This document shows positions 1 through 11,200 of a stretch of DNA of 64,000 bases, in pieces; the stretch's first letter is position 1; the number at the start of each line of letters is the position of its first letter. Under the pieces are notes generated by a model that did no database searches, was not told where the DNA came from, and saw only the letters and a program-made list of their open reading frames with translations. The stretch is from Oceanospirillales bacterium (GTDB lineage: Bacteria > Pseudomonadota > Gammaproteobacteria > Pseudomonadales > Endozoicomonadaceae), in NCBI GenBank assembly GCA_004762125.1, contig SIHQ01000017.1:48894-112893 (forward strand). Direction: 5' to 3'. The position numbers were made by a program, and so were the translations under genes.

Positions 1-525
1 TTTTATCCAGTAAACAGTGGCGACGATCAACTACCAACCTTAATTCTAGCAATCAGTCATCACGAAATAGCAACACTCTTCGCCGAAACACTCAAAAGCA
101 AGCCTGCATTGGCGTGTCAGATTGGTTCAGATATTACTTCCTTTATTAAAAACTACTTTGCAGCCTCTCTTTATGAGTACAGGGACAAAGCAAACTGGAA
201 ACTTATACTACCCACTAGAGTTGAATTCTCAACAGACAATAGCAGTCTGATCCCCTTTAATGCAATCAGTGCTGCACTGGATCCAGACAGAGGCGAATTT
301 GCGGCTGCTAGATCACAGAGTGATGTATCTTCCCCTATTGAACCGCTAAAAACCAAAGAAGCAATGGGTCTGCCAAACGCCACTTTTCTGGGCACTGATG
401 AACTTAAAGAGTGTGTAGAAAGTTACCTGGGCGCATTAACACCTGAAATGGTTTATGAAATGATACACGGGAGTAGAAGATTCGAACCCTTGCAAATCCC
501 CGGCTTAAAAAACAGCCGGAGTTAG
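1..525 (+). CDS. hypothetical protein, 5' end outside window
   Basis: The reading frame is open from the first base of the window to a TAG at 523-525, giving 174 residues of a C-terminal part. The TTG at 109 is only an internal leucine codon that could be mistaken for a start, because the frame continues upstream without a stop. The visible part is soluble-looking, with no membrane segment, and mixes short helical stretches with a loop rich in Ser, Asp and Pro. I recognise no family. It is convergent with rlmL, whose stop lies 25 bases downstream. Confidence 0.55.
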   Translation, partial: FYPVNSGDDQLPTLILAISHHEIATLFAETLKSKPALACQIGSDITSFIKNYFAASLYEYRDKANWKLILPTRVEFSTDNSSLIPFNAISAALDPDRGEFAAARSQSDVSSPIEPLKTKEAMGLPNATFLGTDELKECVESYLGALTPEMVYEMIHGSRRFEPLQIPGLKNSRS

Positions 526-549
526 CTCAATTCAAGCTCGCAATGAGAG

Positions 550-2727
550 TTATGATTTAAACGTAATCTTCCAGCAGCTGTGAATGTTTTTACGACGCTG
601 AAAGTCCTTGTCGATCGTTTGTGAGCTGATCTCTTTCACTTCAAACAGCTCTTCCAGCCTCTCATCCAGTTCGAATTTCCGGTAGTTGTTGGAAAAATAC
701 AGTGTACCGTCGGCACTCAGTCGCTTCATGGCCAGCTCAAGCAAGCGCTTGTGGCTGCGCTGAACATCAAACACATCATCAAGTTTCTTGGAATTTGAGA
801 ACGTAGGTGGGTCGATAAAAATCAGATCGTATTCACTGTCATCTCTTACCAGCCACTGCATGCAGTCAGCTCGCTCCATTCGATGACGAACTTCACTGAG
901 GCCATTCAAAGCCAGGTTCTTTTTACCCCAGTTCAGATAAGTGTTGGACAAATCAACACTGGTGGAAGAACTTGCACCACCCATAGCGGCATGGACAGAG
1001 GCGGTAGCGGTATAGCAAAACAAATTCAGGAATCGTTTGCCCTTAACTTCCTTTTGAATCCGCATCCGCATCAAGCGATGATCCAGAAACAGACCGGTAT
1101 CAAGATAATCATGAAGGTTGACCAACAAACGACAGCCTCCTTCATTCACTTCCAGCATGCGCCCTTCTTCACCCTGCCGAGTGTACTGGTTACTACCGGA
1201 TTGACGCTCACGGCGCTTAAAAACAACCTTATTCTCTGGTATTCCCAACGCTTCAGGAATAACCGTCAGTGCTTCCAGTAAACGCTCTTTGGCTTTTTCT
1301 TCATCAATGGTTTTAGGTGCAGCGTATTCCTGAACATGCACCCAGTCCTTGTACAGATCTACTGCCACTGAGTATTCCGGCATATCGGCATCGTATAAGC
1401 GATAGCACTCAATCTCCGCCCGTCTGGCCCACTTACCAATAGTTTTGAGGTTCTTTCTCAACCTGTTGGCAAACATGGTGGCGCCTTCGGAAACAAAGGT
1501 AACCTCACGTTTTTCTACAGGCGTTTGCTGATAAATTTCTTTCTGAGCTTCCCTCAGCTCACGACCGCGTAGATCGTAAAGAAATAATTTACACGGCAAT
1601 GCACCGTTAAACAGCGAGTAGGATTTCTTCGGCCCCATACCCAGATTTTTTGCCAGCGTAGGAGAACCTGTAAAAATACCGGCTTCCCAACCTGGACACT
1701 GAACCTTGAGTTTTTCACCCAGATGTTTGTAAAGATAGACGAGACTGGCTTCATCACCCAGTCGTTCACCATAGGGAGGGTTACAGAGGATCAAACCTGC
1801 TGGCAGTTCCTGATCAATCTCCAGATCTTTCAGTTCCTGTTGTTGAACAGATACCAACTTACCTAGCCCCATACGCTGCAGGTTACCTTTGGCTCGATGG
1901 GCTACAGAGCCCAGACCATCAAAACCGATCATGGCTGAAGTCACAGAAGCCAAACCCGCCGTACGACGCTGTCTGGCTTCTTCCAAAACCGTTAACCAGA
2001 TTTTTGGTACATGTCCCATCCAGCGGTCAAAACCAAAACGTGTACGACTCAAACCCGGAGCAATATCCGCAGCGATCATGGCGCCTTCAATGAGCAAGGT
2101 TCCCGCTCCGCACATAGGGTCAAGCAGAGGCTTGCCTTCTTTTGCCAGTGCAGGCCAGCCAGCACGGATCAACAGTGCTGCAGCCAGATTTTCTTTCAGT
2201 GGCGCCTCACCGGTTTCCAGACGATAACCACGTTGATGCAAGCTCTGTCCAGAAAGATCTATGGCCACAAACGCGGTATTTCCCCGGGCATGGACATTGA
2301 TGCGCAGATCCGGATTAGCCGCATCCACTGAGGGTCGCCAGCCTTGCTCATCGCGGAGCTGATCAACAATGGCATCCTTCACCACCTGTGACCCAAATTT
2401 GGTATGGATAATGTCTGGGGTTTTACCGGAAAAATCGACTCTGAAGCTGCTTGTTTTATCCAGGTGGTCATCCCACTCAATAGATTTTACACCGTCGTAT
2501 AAGTTTTCCTTGGTTTGACTGTTCACCTCAGTCAATCTGAGCAAAATACGGCTGGCAAGACGAGACCATAAGCAACTGCGGTAAGCAATTTCAAGACTTC
2601 CCTGAAAGCTAACACCGGCGACAGTTTCCTGGACACTTTCTGCGCCAAATTCTTTAAGTTCTTCTGCCAGTAACGATTCAAGCCCTTTCGGGCAGCTAGC
2701 AAACAGGTTGTGCAAAGACGTAGACAT
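550..2727 (-). CDS. rlmL: bifunctional 23S rRNA (guanine-N2/N7) methyltransferase RlmKL
   Basis: Modifies G2445 (m2G) and G2069 (m7G) of 23S rRNA during large-subunit assembly. The N-terminal part carries a THUMP region (about residues 45-160). A first Rossmann methyltransferase follows, with LLDPMCGAGTLLIEGAMIA and the catalytic NPPYGERLG. The second methyltransferase (RlmK) has RFLNLFCYTATASVHAA and FIDPPTFSNS. I chose the ATG at 2725-2727 (MSTSLHNLFASC): it aligns with the usual start, is preceded by an AAAGG-like site and gives 725 residues, near the E. coli length of about 702. The frame extends to 2796, but that adds a hydrophobic leader that does not belong to the family. Divergent from rmf. 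Confidence 0.95.
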   Translation of the reverse strand: MSTSLHNLFASCPKGLESLLAEELKEFGAESVQETVAGVSFQGSLEIAYRSCLWSRLASRILLRLTEVNSQTKENLYDGVKSIEWDDHLDKTSSFRVDFSGKTPDIIHTKFGSQVVKDAIVDQLRDEQGWRPSVDAANPDLRINVHARGNTAFVAIDLSGQSLHQRGYRLETGEAPLKENLAAALLIRAGWPALAKEGKPLLDPMCGAGTLLIEGAMIAADIAPGLSRTRFGFDRWMGHVPKIWLTVLEEARQRRTAGLASVTSAMIGFDGLGSVAHRAKGNLQRMGLGKLVSVQQQELKDLEIDQELPAGLILCNPPYGERLGDEASLVYLYKHLGEKLKVQCPGWEAGIFTGSPTLAKNLGMGPKKSYSLFNGALPCKLFLYDLRGRELREAQKEIYQQTPVEKREVTFVSEGATMFANRLRKNLKTIGKWARRAEIECYRLYDADMPEYSVAVDLYKDWVHVQEYAAPKTIDEEKAKERLLEALTVIPEALGIPENKVVFKRRERQSGSNQYTRQGEEGRMLEVNEGGCRLLVNLHDYLDTGLFLDHRLMRMRIQKEVKGKRFLNLFCYTATASVHAAMGGASSSTSVDLSNTYLNWGKKNLALNGLSEVRHRMERADCMQWLVRDDSEYDLIFIDPPTFSNSKKLDDVFDVQRSHKRLLELAMKRLSADGTLYFSNNYRKFELDERLEELFEVKEISSQTIDKDFQRRKNIHSCWKITFKS

Positions 2728-2840
2728 TGCCTTTATTCCGAAAATAATTAAAAACAACAAGGCTGATAAGAAATAATTTCTCGACAGCTTGAGCATATTT
2801 GGTTAGAAATTAGGGTGTAAGACGCAAGAGGCAGTTCCAG

Positions 2841-3056
2841 ATGATGAGAAGACAAAAAAGGGATATGACTGACAGAGCGTTCACCAAGGGATACCAAATT
2901 GGTGTTTCCGGACGCTCCCGGGATATTTGCCCACATGCGGAACCCCAACTACGCCAAGCCTGGCTAACAGGCTGGCGAGAAGGTCGAGTAGATAACTGGA
3001 ATGGCATGGTAGGTGTCTCTGGCCTCCAACGAACCAACGAATCCACCCACATTTAA
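2841..3056 (+). CDS. rmf: ribosome modulation factor
   Basis: A 71-residue basic protein with the RMF signature: MRRQKRDMTDRAFTKGYQ, then GRSRDICP and WLTGWREGR. RMF binds 70S ribosomes in stationary phase and drives formation of inactive 100S dimers. Two ATGs are adjacent (2841, 2844); the second gives the usual family start. A purine-rich AAGAGGCAG lies upstream. The C-terminal tail after WREGR (about 24 residues) is somewhat longer than in E. coli. It is divergent from rlmL and convergent with pyrD, the same company these genes keep in other gammaproteobacteria. Confidence 0.93.
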   Translation: MMRRQKRDMTDRAFTKGYQIGVSGRSRDICPHAEPQLRQAWLTGWREGRVDNWNGMVGVSGLQRTNESTHI

Positions 3057-3082
3057 ACCCGCGTGACTCAACCTTCAGGATC

Positions 3083-3108
3083 AGCCCCTGTTCTCAGGGG
3101 CTTTTGTT
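3083..3108 (+). terminator. rho-independent terminator of rmf
   Basis: AGCCCCTG and CAGGGGCT form a perfect 8-bp stem around a TTCT loop, followed by TTTGTT. It lies 27 bases after the rmf stop, between rmf and the convergent pyrD. Confidence 0.85.
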
Positions 3109-3129
3109 ACCTTCTATCAGCCTGCCTAA

Positions 3130-4167
3130 TCAGTAATCGCAGGAATAGACCGCCTCTGCAGCCTCCCGAATCAGGGATGGCCCTTTGTAAATAAAGCCAG
3201 TATAGAGCTGAACCAGACTGGCACCGGCTTTTATTTTGTCTGCTGCCGTACGGGCGTCCACCACACCACCGACCCCAATAATCGGCAACTTGCCGGACAT
3301 TTCTGCAGCCAGCAACCTAATGACTTCCGTAGAACGATCACTGAGTGGCGCACCACTCAAACCACCCTGCTCAGACGCATGTTCAATACCTGTGACCAAA
3401 TCCCGTGACAGCGTGGTATTGGTGGCAATCACGCCATCCAGTTCATACGCCACCAGCTCTGAGGCAATACCGGTAATTTCCTCTTCCGTCATATCCGGAG
3501 CGATTTTGACAGCAATAGGCACTCTGCGACCGTATTTATCGGTCAGAAGAGCTTGTTCTTCCTTCAAAGCGGCTAACAGGCTCTTCAGCGCGTCGCCGAA
3601 CTGCAAAGCTCTCAATCCTGGAGTGTTAGGTGAGGACAGGTTAACAGTGATATAGCCGGCATGGGGATAAACCTTACGAAGACAGGCCAGGTAATCACTG
3701 TTGGCCTCTTCCACAGGGGTATCAAAATTCTTACCGATATTTATGCCGATTATGCCCTGATAGTTACACTTACGAACGTTCTCAACCAGGTGATCGACAC
3801 CCTTGTTGTTAAAGCCCATGCGGTTGATCAGAGCCTGTTTTTCAGGAAGACGAAAAGCCCTTGGCTTTGGGTTACCTGGCTGAGGTCGAGGCGTCACGGT
3901 GCCCAATTCAATATGACCAAAGCCCAGATCACCCAGACCATCGATACAATCGGCGTTCTTGTCCAGTCCGGCGGCCAAACCCACAGGGTTGTCAAAGGTC
4001 AGTCCCATGACAGTTCTGGGCCGGGAAGGCACTGCCGGAGCCAGCATACGGGACAGTCCCAGTCTCTGACCGGCACTGATCATCTCCAGTGACACATCAT
4101 GAGCATTTTCTGCAGAAAGACAGAACAGTAACTTTCGACCCAGCTGATACATGAAGCGCCCCGACAT
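3130..4167 (-). CDS. pyrD: dihydroorotate dehydrogenase (quinone), class 2
   Basis: Oxidises dihydroorotate to orotate with transfer of electrons to membrane quinone, the fourth step of pyrimidine synthesis. FMN-binding and active-site signatures include [43 protein letters not shown] and the class 2 serine-containing [12 protein letters not shown]. The C-terminus has GVGGV and [16 protein letters not shown]. The 345 residues fit the family. The N-terminal amphipathic helix ([16 protein letters not shown]) fits membrane association. An internal ATG at 4150-4152 (MYQLGRK) matches the family start as well as the first ATG and is equally plausible. Confidence 0.95.
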   Translation of the reverse strand: MSGRFMYQLGRKLLFCLSAENAHDVSLEMISAGQRLGLSRMLAPAVPSRPRTVMGLTFDNPVGLAAGLDKNADCIDGLGDLGFGHIELGTVTPRPQPGNPKPRAFRLPEKQALINRMGFNNKGVDHLVENVRKCNYQGIIGINIGKNFDTPVEEANSDYLACLRKVYPHAGYITVNLSSPNTPGLRALQFGDALKSLLAALKEEQALLTDKYGRRVPIAVKIAPDMTEEEITGIASELVAYELDGVIATNTTLSRDLVTGIEHASEQGGLSGAPLSDRSTEVIRLLAAEMSGKLPIIGVGGVVDARTAADKIKAGASLVQLYTGFIYKGPSLIREAAEAVYSCDY

Positions 4168-4412
4168 GTTTTTGAATTTAAACCGGCAGAATTATACGCA
4201 CCTGCTGCGCTAACACCAGATCAGCTGTGGATTTTTATTACTTTTTGTTCTAGATAGGATACGAGTATGCCCTGATACCCTCTGATTTTGCACCTTCAAC
4301 GGCAACAGGTATAACACGGCTGACAGCCAAACTAACCAATTCAAGAACCCTTCTGTTTATGCCCTGTCTGAATATGTAACGGAACACAAAATGTATTGCA
4401 GGGGGTTGCAAC
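4168..4412. other. intergenic region between pyrD and the 1250-residue gene
   Basis: A divergent intergenic stretch that must hold the promoters of both neighbours. I see no clear -35/-10 pair. The site AGGGGG at 4399-4404 is a strong ribosome binding site for the ATG at 4413. Confidence 0.5.
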
Positions 4413-7400
4413 ATGAAAACGGAATCTACTACTCAAACGTCGCTCACTCAGTCCATCACCAGCCAGCAGGCAGGTATGGAGCAGGATTCTATTCAGGGTG
4501 TCTTCCACTCTGTAAAAAGCTCCTTATCATCAGAAGCAACAACCCCTTCTCTGGACACTGATATAACAGCACGTCAAGTTTCTCCGGCATCAAAGCAGGA
4601 AGAAGCATCCACCACTTCATGGGCAAACTGGATCTGGCAGCTGCTGACCGAATTCAAGAAAAACAGCGTGGATTGTGAGCTTGAGACTTTGGGCCACCCG
4701 AACGGTATCCTCGGCCTGCTCATGACCAACAAAACTGAAGACACTAAGAAAATGGCTTCTAAGCGCCTAGATGCACTGCAAACGGCTGTCGAAACAGACA
4801 GCAAGAACTGGTGGGTCTGGAGCAAATCAACCGCCGTTAACACCCTCTCATCCCTCCGTGAACTGCTGGACAACGACCAACTGGATCAGTTTATGAGTCA
4901 ACTGGCTCAGTTTGAGAAGCAGTACGAATACGGTCAATTCCAGGATGTCCTTAACGCTCTCTATACCGGCAACGAGCTGGTTGCAAGCATTGACCCAATG
5001 ACCCCCGTCAGCGCCAGCGACCTGAACGAAATGCGTCAATACGGCAAATCTGACGAGCCAGCACAGGGAACGGATGTAGCTTTCGACCTGCTGGTCAAAG
5101 GTTCACTGCCAAAACTCTCATTCCTGACTACCCCGTCTTCTGCTCTTACAGAACTCACACACCAGCGTCCGGAAGTTGCTAAAGAGCTTCTGATCGACTT
5201 GCTGGCCGGCCGCACCAGACAACTGAAAAGCACTGGTCAGATTGAACAGATCACTCAGGCCAGCCGTGAATTGACTCAGGTTTGGCTCATGAAGCCTGAG
5301 CAAGTTGCAGCTTTTGTTGCGCAACTGAATGACAGCACACTGGTTGAGGAGCTGAAAGCGTCAGCCACTAATCTCTGTGTTGAAGCTCATTATCACGCAA
5401 TCACCCGTACACAGACGGCTCAACTCGATACCAAAGCATTGTCCGATCTCGAATGTCAGGTGTCAGACTTCCTGAAAGTCGCTCCTTCCCTACTGAAAAA
5501 GACAGATAATGGCGAAGATTATGCTGAAGAACTTGAGCTCTACAGCCGTGCCATCAAGCTGACCCGAATACTGCAAGCTGATCAGAATAAAAAGCTGGAA
5601 GACAGAGTTTACATGCTTCAGGTTCCTTCCCTGAAAAGACTGGTCAGCCAACTCGGTGACTCAGCTAACAGCTCGGAGAAGGCACTTTACCTGGCCGCTG
5701 AAAACTATCGTCAGCACATGACGGCCTACAGCATTCGCCCAGGCTACAAAATACTGAATGCTTTCCAGCAAGCTCGTTTTGATTTCAGATTGGCCCAGGA
5801 AGACGCTCTGTTGACTGAAGCCAAAGCTCACCTGAGCACTAACAATGCTGAAACCGTGATCTCTACTGGTAGCTATGAAGGCAACAGAGAACTGCTACTG
5901 AAGATGGACCAGGTTATGCAGCGCACTACACCAGTCAGGCCTGTAGATAGCAAAACCGAAGCTTTCTTCCAGTTAGGAGCCAAAAGAGTCTGGAAGAACA
6001 GAGCGTCTGTTCAAGAGCGTCTGGCTGACCTTCAACACCAGAAAGATCTCATTGACTGCGGCTATGACTTTACCTCGCAACTGATGGAGTTCGGCCGGAA
6101 TAACTACGATGCGGCTTATACATCCCTGAACGTAGTTCAGCAGCTGACCAAGGCCATTATCAAGACACCACAAACCCTGAGCAGCATCTGTAAAGGTGAA
6201 GTCAGCATCCTGGCATTACTCTGCAACGGTAAAGATGCAGTTAAAAGCCTGGAACAAAAAGCCAGAGCCGTGCTCGAATCAACACTGGCCGTTGCTGAGC
6301 GTGACCCAAGATTGTTCAGAAGAATGGCAGGTGACTGCGCTCAGAGCACACAACAGCTGCTGGCCGTATTTGGTGTAACTAACGCAGGTCTGATCAACAA
6401 CCTGCAGACTCGCCTTCAGGCAGAAGCTATGGCTTCTGTATTCGCCGGAGATACACCCGTCTTTGAAGATCTGAAGCCTGAAGACATCGAAGCCATGAAA
6501 ACTTTCCAGATGTTCTGCGATCTAGGCGATCTCGCATTCAAGGCTACAGCAGCAGTATCCGCTGCCGGCCAGCTTACTTCCAATACCCTCGCCTCAAGAA
6601 CCGGTTATGTGCTTGGTGGTGTTACTGGTGGCGTCATCGGTGGTGTCGCTGGCGCTGGTGGTATCTTCGCCGGTGCCGCAACGGGCGCTCAAATTGGCAA
6701 CTATGCCGGAGCGGCCGTCGGGGCTGCTATACATGCTGGCAGCGCTGTTGCTACCCGGGAAGTCGTTAACCACATGGACGGAAAAACCCTGAGAGCGGTT
6801 AATAAGTTGGTCAACTACGGTCCAATGGCTCCTTTTGCAACGCCAGCCTGGGAGCAACTGGCTCAGTTCAGTCGTAACGTTGCCAAGAAGCAGTCTCTGC
6901 TTCAGGCAATCAGCAGCTCTGTCTTTGCTCCGGAGCTGTTCCGACTGAACCGCCTGAAAGCAGCGATACTTGGCGTAACCAACAGAGAAGCCGGCGCTGG
7001 CTGGTCACTGGCCAAAGAAGGTGCCAAAACCGCTTTACTGATTGGAGCAACAGCAGCTTCCGCCATGGTTGTCTCCGGAGTTTTATTTCACGGTGGCATC
7101 ATCTCCATTGCCATGAGCCCTTTTCTGGGGTCTGCTCTGGGCGGACTGGCTATAAGCCTTGTGATGGGACACGGCTTTTGCAGGCTTGCTAACAACATTG
7201 AGTACGGCGTAGAAGGAATAGCCGCTGTAATGAAAGAAATCCAACAGGCTGTCATGCCTGTCGGTTCGAAAGAAAGGAAGGAAGTTGAGAGCCAGTGTCG
7301 TGCCGAAGCTGAAAAAATGACCAACGCTCTTATCGTCCAAGGCCCATACCGCAAACTGCTGTCTGAAGAAGCATCAATAGAAGTCAGCAAGAATTTCTGG

Positions 7401-8165
7401 AAAAACTGGACTCAGTCCGAAGATCAGGATCTGGTAAACGAAGTCAATGGCGACCTGGCTAATCGTCTTGCTGCAAGCAGAGAGAAGATCGCGTTAGACG
7501 CTGAAGAACTGTCAAAAATTGCTCAGGCTAAAGCGCTGATATTAGCCAATCAGGACAAAGTAGAAATGCTTCGTCAAGATGCCAATCAATTGGCAGCATT
7601 CAGAGATCAGCTGAAGACTCTGGGTATTGATTGCCCTGCTAACAGGGAAACCCTTGAGTACTTCATGAGAGACAAAATGCTCGAGTTGAACTACGCCATG
7701 CTCAGCATAGCCGGTACTGATGAACTTTCCGAAAACATTAACAGCATCCAGAAAGTTTTAATTGAAAGGACGCTGAATGTACTGAAGGGTGACTACCTTA
7801 AAAATCTACTCGAGCTTGATGACAAAGTTCTGGTCGATATCAAGATCAGTCGCAGCAAACTGAATCTACCAACAAGAGCCGAGCTGGCGAAAACCGTCAA
7901 AGAGTCTGACAATTGCTGGCACAAGCAGCTGGTTGAAAGATCAGCCAAGTCCAAGCAAGAAAGCCTTGAACTGATGTTAGGCGGTGTATCCAGAACAGTC
8001 TGGGCCGGAAAAAAAGAAGGTAACCTTGGTCAGGTATCAGAAGCTCAGCTGATCATGGCTTTCAACCAGGAAAAAATTAAAGTGCAAGACATGCAACAGA
8101 CTCGCAGAGATTTTCACCAGGCTGAGTGGAACAAAATCGGTATGAATGTTGCTGCCGCAGCCTGA
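4413..8165 (+). CDS. large helical protein of unknown function with two hydrophobic Gly/Ala-rich segments
   Basis: A 1250-residue protein I cannot assign to a family. The start is well supported by AGGGGG nine bases upstream. The first 70 residues are rich in Ser, Thr and Gln and look disordered, with no Sec signal peptide. Residues about 70-700 look mostly alpha-helical. Residues about 730-775 form a glycine-zipper-like stretch with repeated GGV/GAA steps, and residues about 872-926 form a second long hydrophobic stretch. The remainder is charged and looks coiled-coil. Hydrophobic segments flanked by long helices are seen in pore-forming toxins and in some secreted effectors, but I see no catalytic motif. 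It stands alone between pyrD and the convergent gdhB. Confidence 0.7.
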   Translation: MKTESTTQTSLTQSITSQQAGMEQDSIQGVFHSVKSSLSSEATTPSLDTDITARQVSPASKQEEASTTSWANWIWQLLTEFKKNSVDCELETLGHPNGILGLLMTNKTEDTKKMASKRLDALQTAVETDSKNWWVWSKSTAVNTLSSLRELLDNDQLDQFMSQLAQFEKQYEYGQFQDVLNALYTGNELVASIDPMTPVSASDLNEMRQYGKSDEPAQGTDVAFDLLVKGSLPKLSFLTTPSSALTELTHQRPEVAKELLIDLLAGRTRQLKSTGQIEQITQASRELTQVWLMKPEQVAAFVAQLNDSTLVEELKASATNLCVEAHYHAITRTQTAQLDTKALSDLECQVSDFLKVAPSLLKKTDNGEDYAEELELYSRAIKLTRILQADQNKKLEDRVYMLQVPSLKRLVSQLGDSANSSEKALYLAAENYRQHMTAYSIRPGYKILNAFQQARFDFRLAQEDALLTEAKAHLSTNNAETVISTGSYEGNRELLLKMDQVMQRTTPVRPVDSKTEAFFQLGAKRVWKNRASVQERLADLQHQKDLIDCGYDFTSQLMEFGRNNYDAAYTSLNVVQQLTKAIIKTPQTLSSICKGEVSILALLCNGKDAVKSLEQKARAVLESTLAVAERDPRLFRRMAGDCAQSTQQLLAVFGVTNAGLINNLQTRLQAEAMASVFAGDTPVFEDLKPEDIEAMKTFQMFCDLGDLAFKATAAVSAAGQLTSNTLASRTGYVLGGVTGGVIGGVAGAGGIFAGAATGAQIGNYAGAAVGAAIHAGSAVATREVVNHMDGKTLRAVNKLVNYGPMAPFATPAWEQLAQFSRNVAKKQSLLQAISSSVFAPELFRLNRLKAAILGVTNREAGAGWSLAKEGAKTALLIGATAASAMVVSGVLFHGGIISIAMSPFLGSALGGLAISLVMGHGFCRLANNIEYGVEGIAAVMKEIQQAVMPVGSKERKEVESQCRAEAEKMTNALIVQGPYRKLLSEEASIEVSKNFWKNWTQSEDQDLVNEVNGDLANRLAASREKIALDAEELSKIAQAKALILANQDKVEMLRQDANQLAAFRDQLKTLGIDCPANRETLEYFMRDKMLELNYAMLSIAGTDELSENINSIQKVLIERTLNVLKGDYLKNLLELDDKVLVDIKISRSKLNLPTRAELAKTVKESDNCWHKQLVERSAKSKQESLELMLGGVSRTVWAGKKEGNLGQVSEAQLIMAFNQEKIKVQDMQQTRRDFHQAEWNKIGMNVAAAA

Positions 8166-8174
8166 TCAGTAATC

Positions 8175-8198
8175 GGCCGGACTGAATCAGCTCCGGCC
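8175..8198. terminator. hairpin shared by two convergent genes
   Basis: GGCCGGA and TCCGGCC form a 7-bp stem around a 10-base loop, between the stop of the 1250-residue gene and the stop of gdhB. There is no T-tract on either side, so termination is only likely. Confidence 0.4.
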
Positions 8199-8205
8199 AT
8201 CAACC

Positions 8206-11200
8206 TCATACCCCAGAATGGCGGCTGGCCTGGGCCAGATCCATCAATTCACGATTGGCAACGGTAAACATGGCCATTTCCTGACTGCTGGCGTTACGAA
8301 TTTCTGCCAGCATACTCTGCCAGCGTGTCACCAAAGCTTGGTGCTCCTGTAACCAGTCATCCAGTTGCTGATCCAGAGGTTTTTCAGAATTGGACTGCAA
8401 CAGGGCAATAGTCAGAGCCCGCTGCTGCCAGGTCAGATCGTCACGAATGCTGTCTCGAGCCAGAGACTGCCAATGATTCACCACATCAATATTACCCAGC
8501 TGCAAGCCATACCAGTTCAATTCCAGCCGTTCACCAATAGAAAAATAGGTTCGGGCCACCTGATCAATGGGCTGCCCTGTTTCCTGTGCTGCCTCAATCA
8601 CTGGCAGGGCACTGAGCAAATATCGTTGACCACAAACGATTCTGGCCAGATTTTCTGGCACACCATTGTTCACCATATGATCGACTTTGCTGTTCAGCTC
8701 TTGTTGCTCTGTTTCACTGAGATAGGTGTGGAAATTCACCGTAAACTCTTCAATCAGTGGGCTGAAATAGGCAACCGTTTCGGCCGCAATCAGCTCCTGA
8801 CGTTTTAATCGAATAAACCAGCGACTGGCCCTACGCACTAATTTAATCAGTGCCACCATCATTTGCTGTTGAAGACTTCCGGGCAAAATGTAATCCAGCT
8901 TTTCAATGGCCTCCCAGTAATGGTCGATATTGAAAACATCCCGACTGATAATGAACGCTCGGGCAATATCAGGGCTGCTGGCACCGGTCGTCTGCCTGAC
9001 TCTCAATGCATAAGTGATGCCCATCATGTCAATCATATGATTGGCCATCTGGGTAGCCACAATGTCTTTTTTCAAGCGATGCTCAAGCACCTGATCCGAG
9101 AACTGTTCCACCAGCACTTTTGGAAAAGCGGTAAATAGCTCCTTACTGAGGTACGTTTCATCAATCACGTCAGAACAAATCAAGCTCTCTTTCAAATCCA
9201 GCTTACTGTAGGAAATCAGCGTTGCTAGCTCCGGACGCGTCAGACTTTGCCCGGAACCCGTTCTTTCACTGAGAGTCTCGTTATCAGGCAAGTACTCCAT
9301 AGCGCGATCCAACCGCCCTTCACGCTCTAGATACTCCATAAAACGACGATATTCGTCTATTCGATACTTTGCTTCAGACTCTGCCAATGACAGTGCTTGA
9401 GTCTGTCGATAGTTATTGGACAACACCAGATCAGAAATTTCATCGGTCATGGATTCAAGCAACTCATTACGCTGCTTGAGCGTCATATCACCGGCACCAA
9501 TGATGTCATTGAGCAGGATTTTAATATTCACTTCGTGGTCCGAGCAGTCCACGCCACCAGAGTTATCAATGAAGTCCGTATTCATTGCTCCGCCATTCAG
9601 AGCAAATTCCACCCGACCTAACTGACTCAGACCAAGATTACCGCCTTCTCCGACCACACTGGCTTTTAGCTCACATCCATTAATTCTCAGTGGGTCATTG
9701 GCTTTATCACCTACATCCGCATGGCTCTCGCTGACACCTTTAACATAAGTGCCTATACCTCCATTCCAGATCAGGTCGACCTGGCAACGCAGTAAACAGC
9801 GGATCAATTCAGTAGGCGTCAGTCGACTTGCTGTAATACCAAGCCTTTCTTTCATGGGCTGAGAAATAGCAATCGCCTTGGCATTACGAGAGAAAACACC
9901 TCCGCCATCGGAGATTTTACTTCGATCATAATCAAGCCAGCTGGACCTAGGCAGATTAAACAACCGCTGCCGCTCCTGAAAACTACTGGCCGAATCCGGA
10001 TTAGGATCCACAAAGATATGAATATGATTGAATGCAGCCACCAGCTGCAAAGTGTTGGTAGACAACATGCCATTTCCAAAGACATCTCCAGCCATGTCTC
10101 CGATGGCAATAGCTGTCAACGGATCCTGTTGAACATTGATACCACGATCTCTGAAATGTCGCTGCACCGATACCCAGGCACCTTTTGCTGTAATCCCCAT
10201 CTTCTTGTGGTCATAACCGGCACTGCCACCGGAAGCAAAAGCATCACCCAACCAGAAGTCGTACTCATTGGATATTTCATTGGCAATGTCCGAAAACGAT
10301 GCCGTTCCCTTATCTGCAGCCACCACCAGATAAGTATCATCTTCATCGTAATAAATAACAGATTCAGGGTGGACGACTTCGGTTCCCACCAGGTTGTCAG
10401 TGACATCCAGCAAAGCACGAATAAAGGTTTGATAGCAGGCAATTCCCTCAACCATTACCTCATCCCTACTGCCATTAACGGGTAGTTGTTTGGGGACAAA
10501 ACCACCTTTGGCACCCACAGGCACAATTACTGCATTTTTAACTTGCTGAGCCTTAACTAACCCAAGTACTTCGGTACGAAAATCTTCTACCCGGTCTGAC
10601 CATCTCAAACCACCACGAGCTACCTTGCCACCTCGCAGATGTACTCCTTCCACTTTTGGTGAGTAAACAAAGATTTCATAAAGGGGTACGGGTTTGGGTA
10701 TATCAGTGATGTCTCTGGGTGACAGTTTGTAGGATATATAGGACTTTGATTCACCGGTATCAGCCAGCTGGTAAAAGTTGGTTCTCAGGGTTGCTGTAAT
10801 AACACTCTGAAAGCGCCGTATAATTCGATCTTCACTAAGAACGGTCACTTCATCCAACGCTTCCAGTATGGCCTGTTGCGTTTGTTGCTGCCGCCCAAGA
10901 CGCTGGGTTTTCGACAGAGAAAAGGTCGGATCAAATCGAGTTTCAAATAACTCCACCAGCCGCAAAGCGATATCAATATTATTGCAGAGGGTTTCGGCAA
11001 TATAGCTCTGACTGAATCCCATCCGTATCTGCTTCAGATAACGCGCGTAAGCACGAAGCATGGAAATCTGTCGCCAGTTCATTCCAGCTGCAAGCACCAG
11101 TAGATTGAAGCGGTCATTCTCCGCTTCACCAAACCATATTTTTTCAAACGCCGCTTGAAAAATGTCACCGGTTTTTTGGATATCTACTACCCGGCTCTCG

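Noticed and set aside
883..1281. 132-residue plus-strand ORF
   Set aside because: Lies entirely antisense to rlmL, whose motifs are intact; composition is that of a shadow frame.
2011..2331. 106-residue ORF opposite rlmL
   Set aside because: Antisense shadow with no ribosome binding site.
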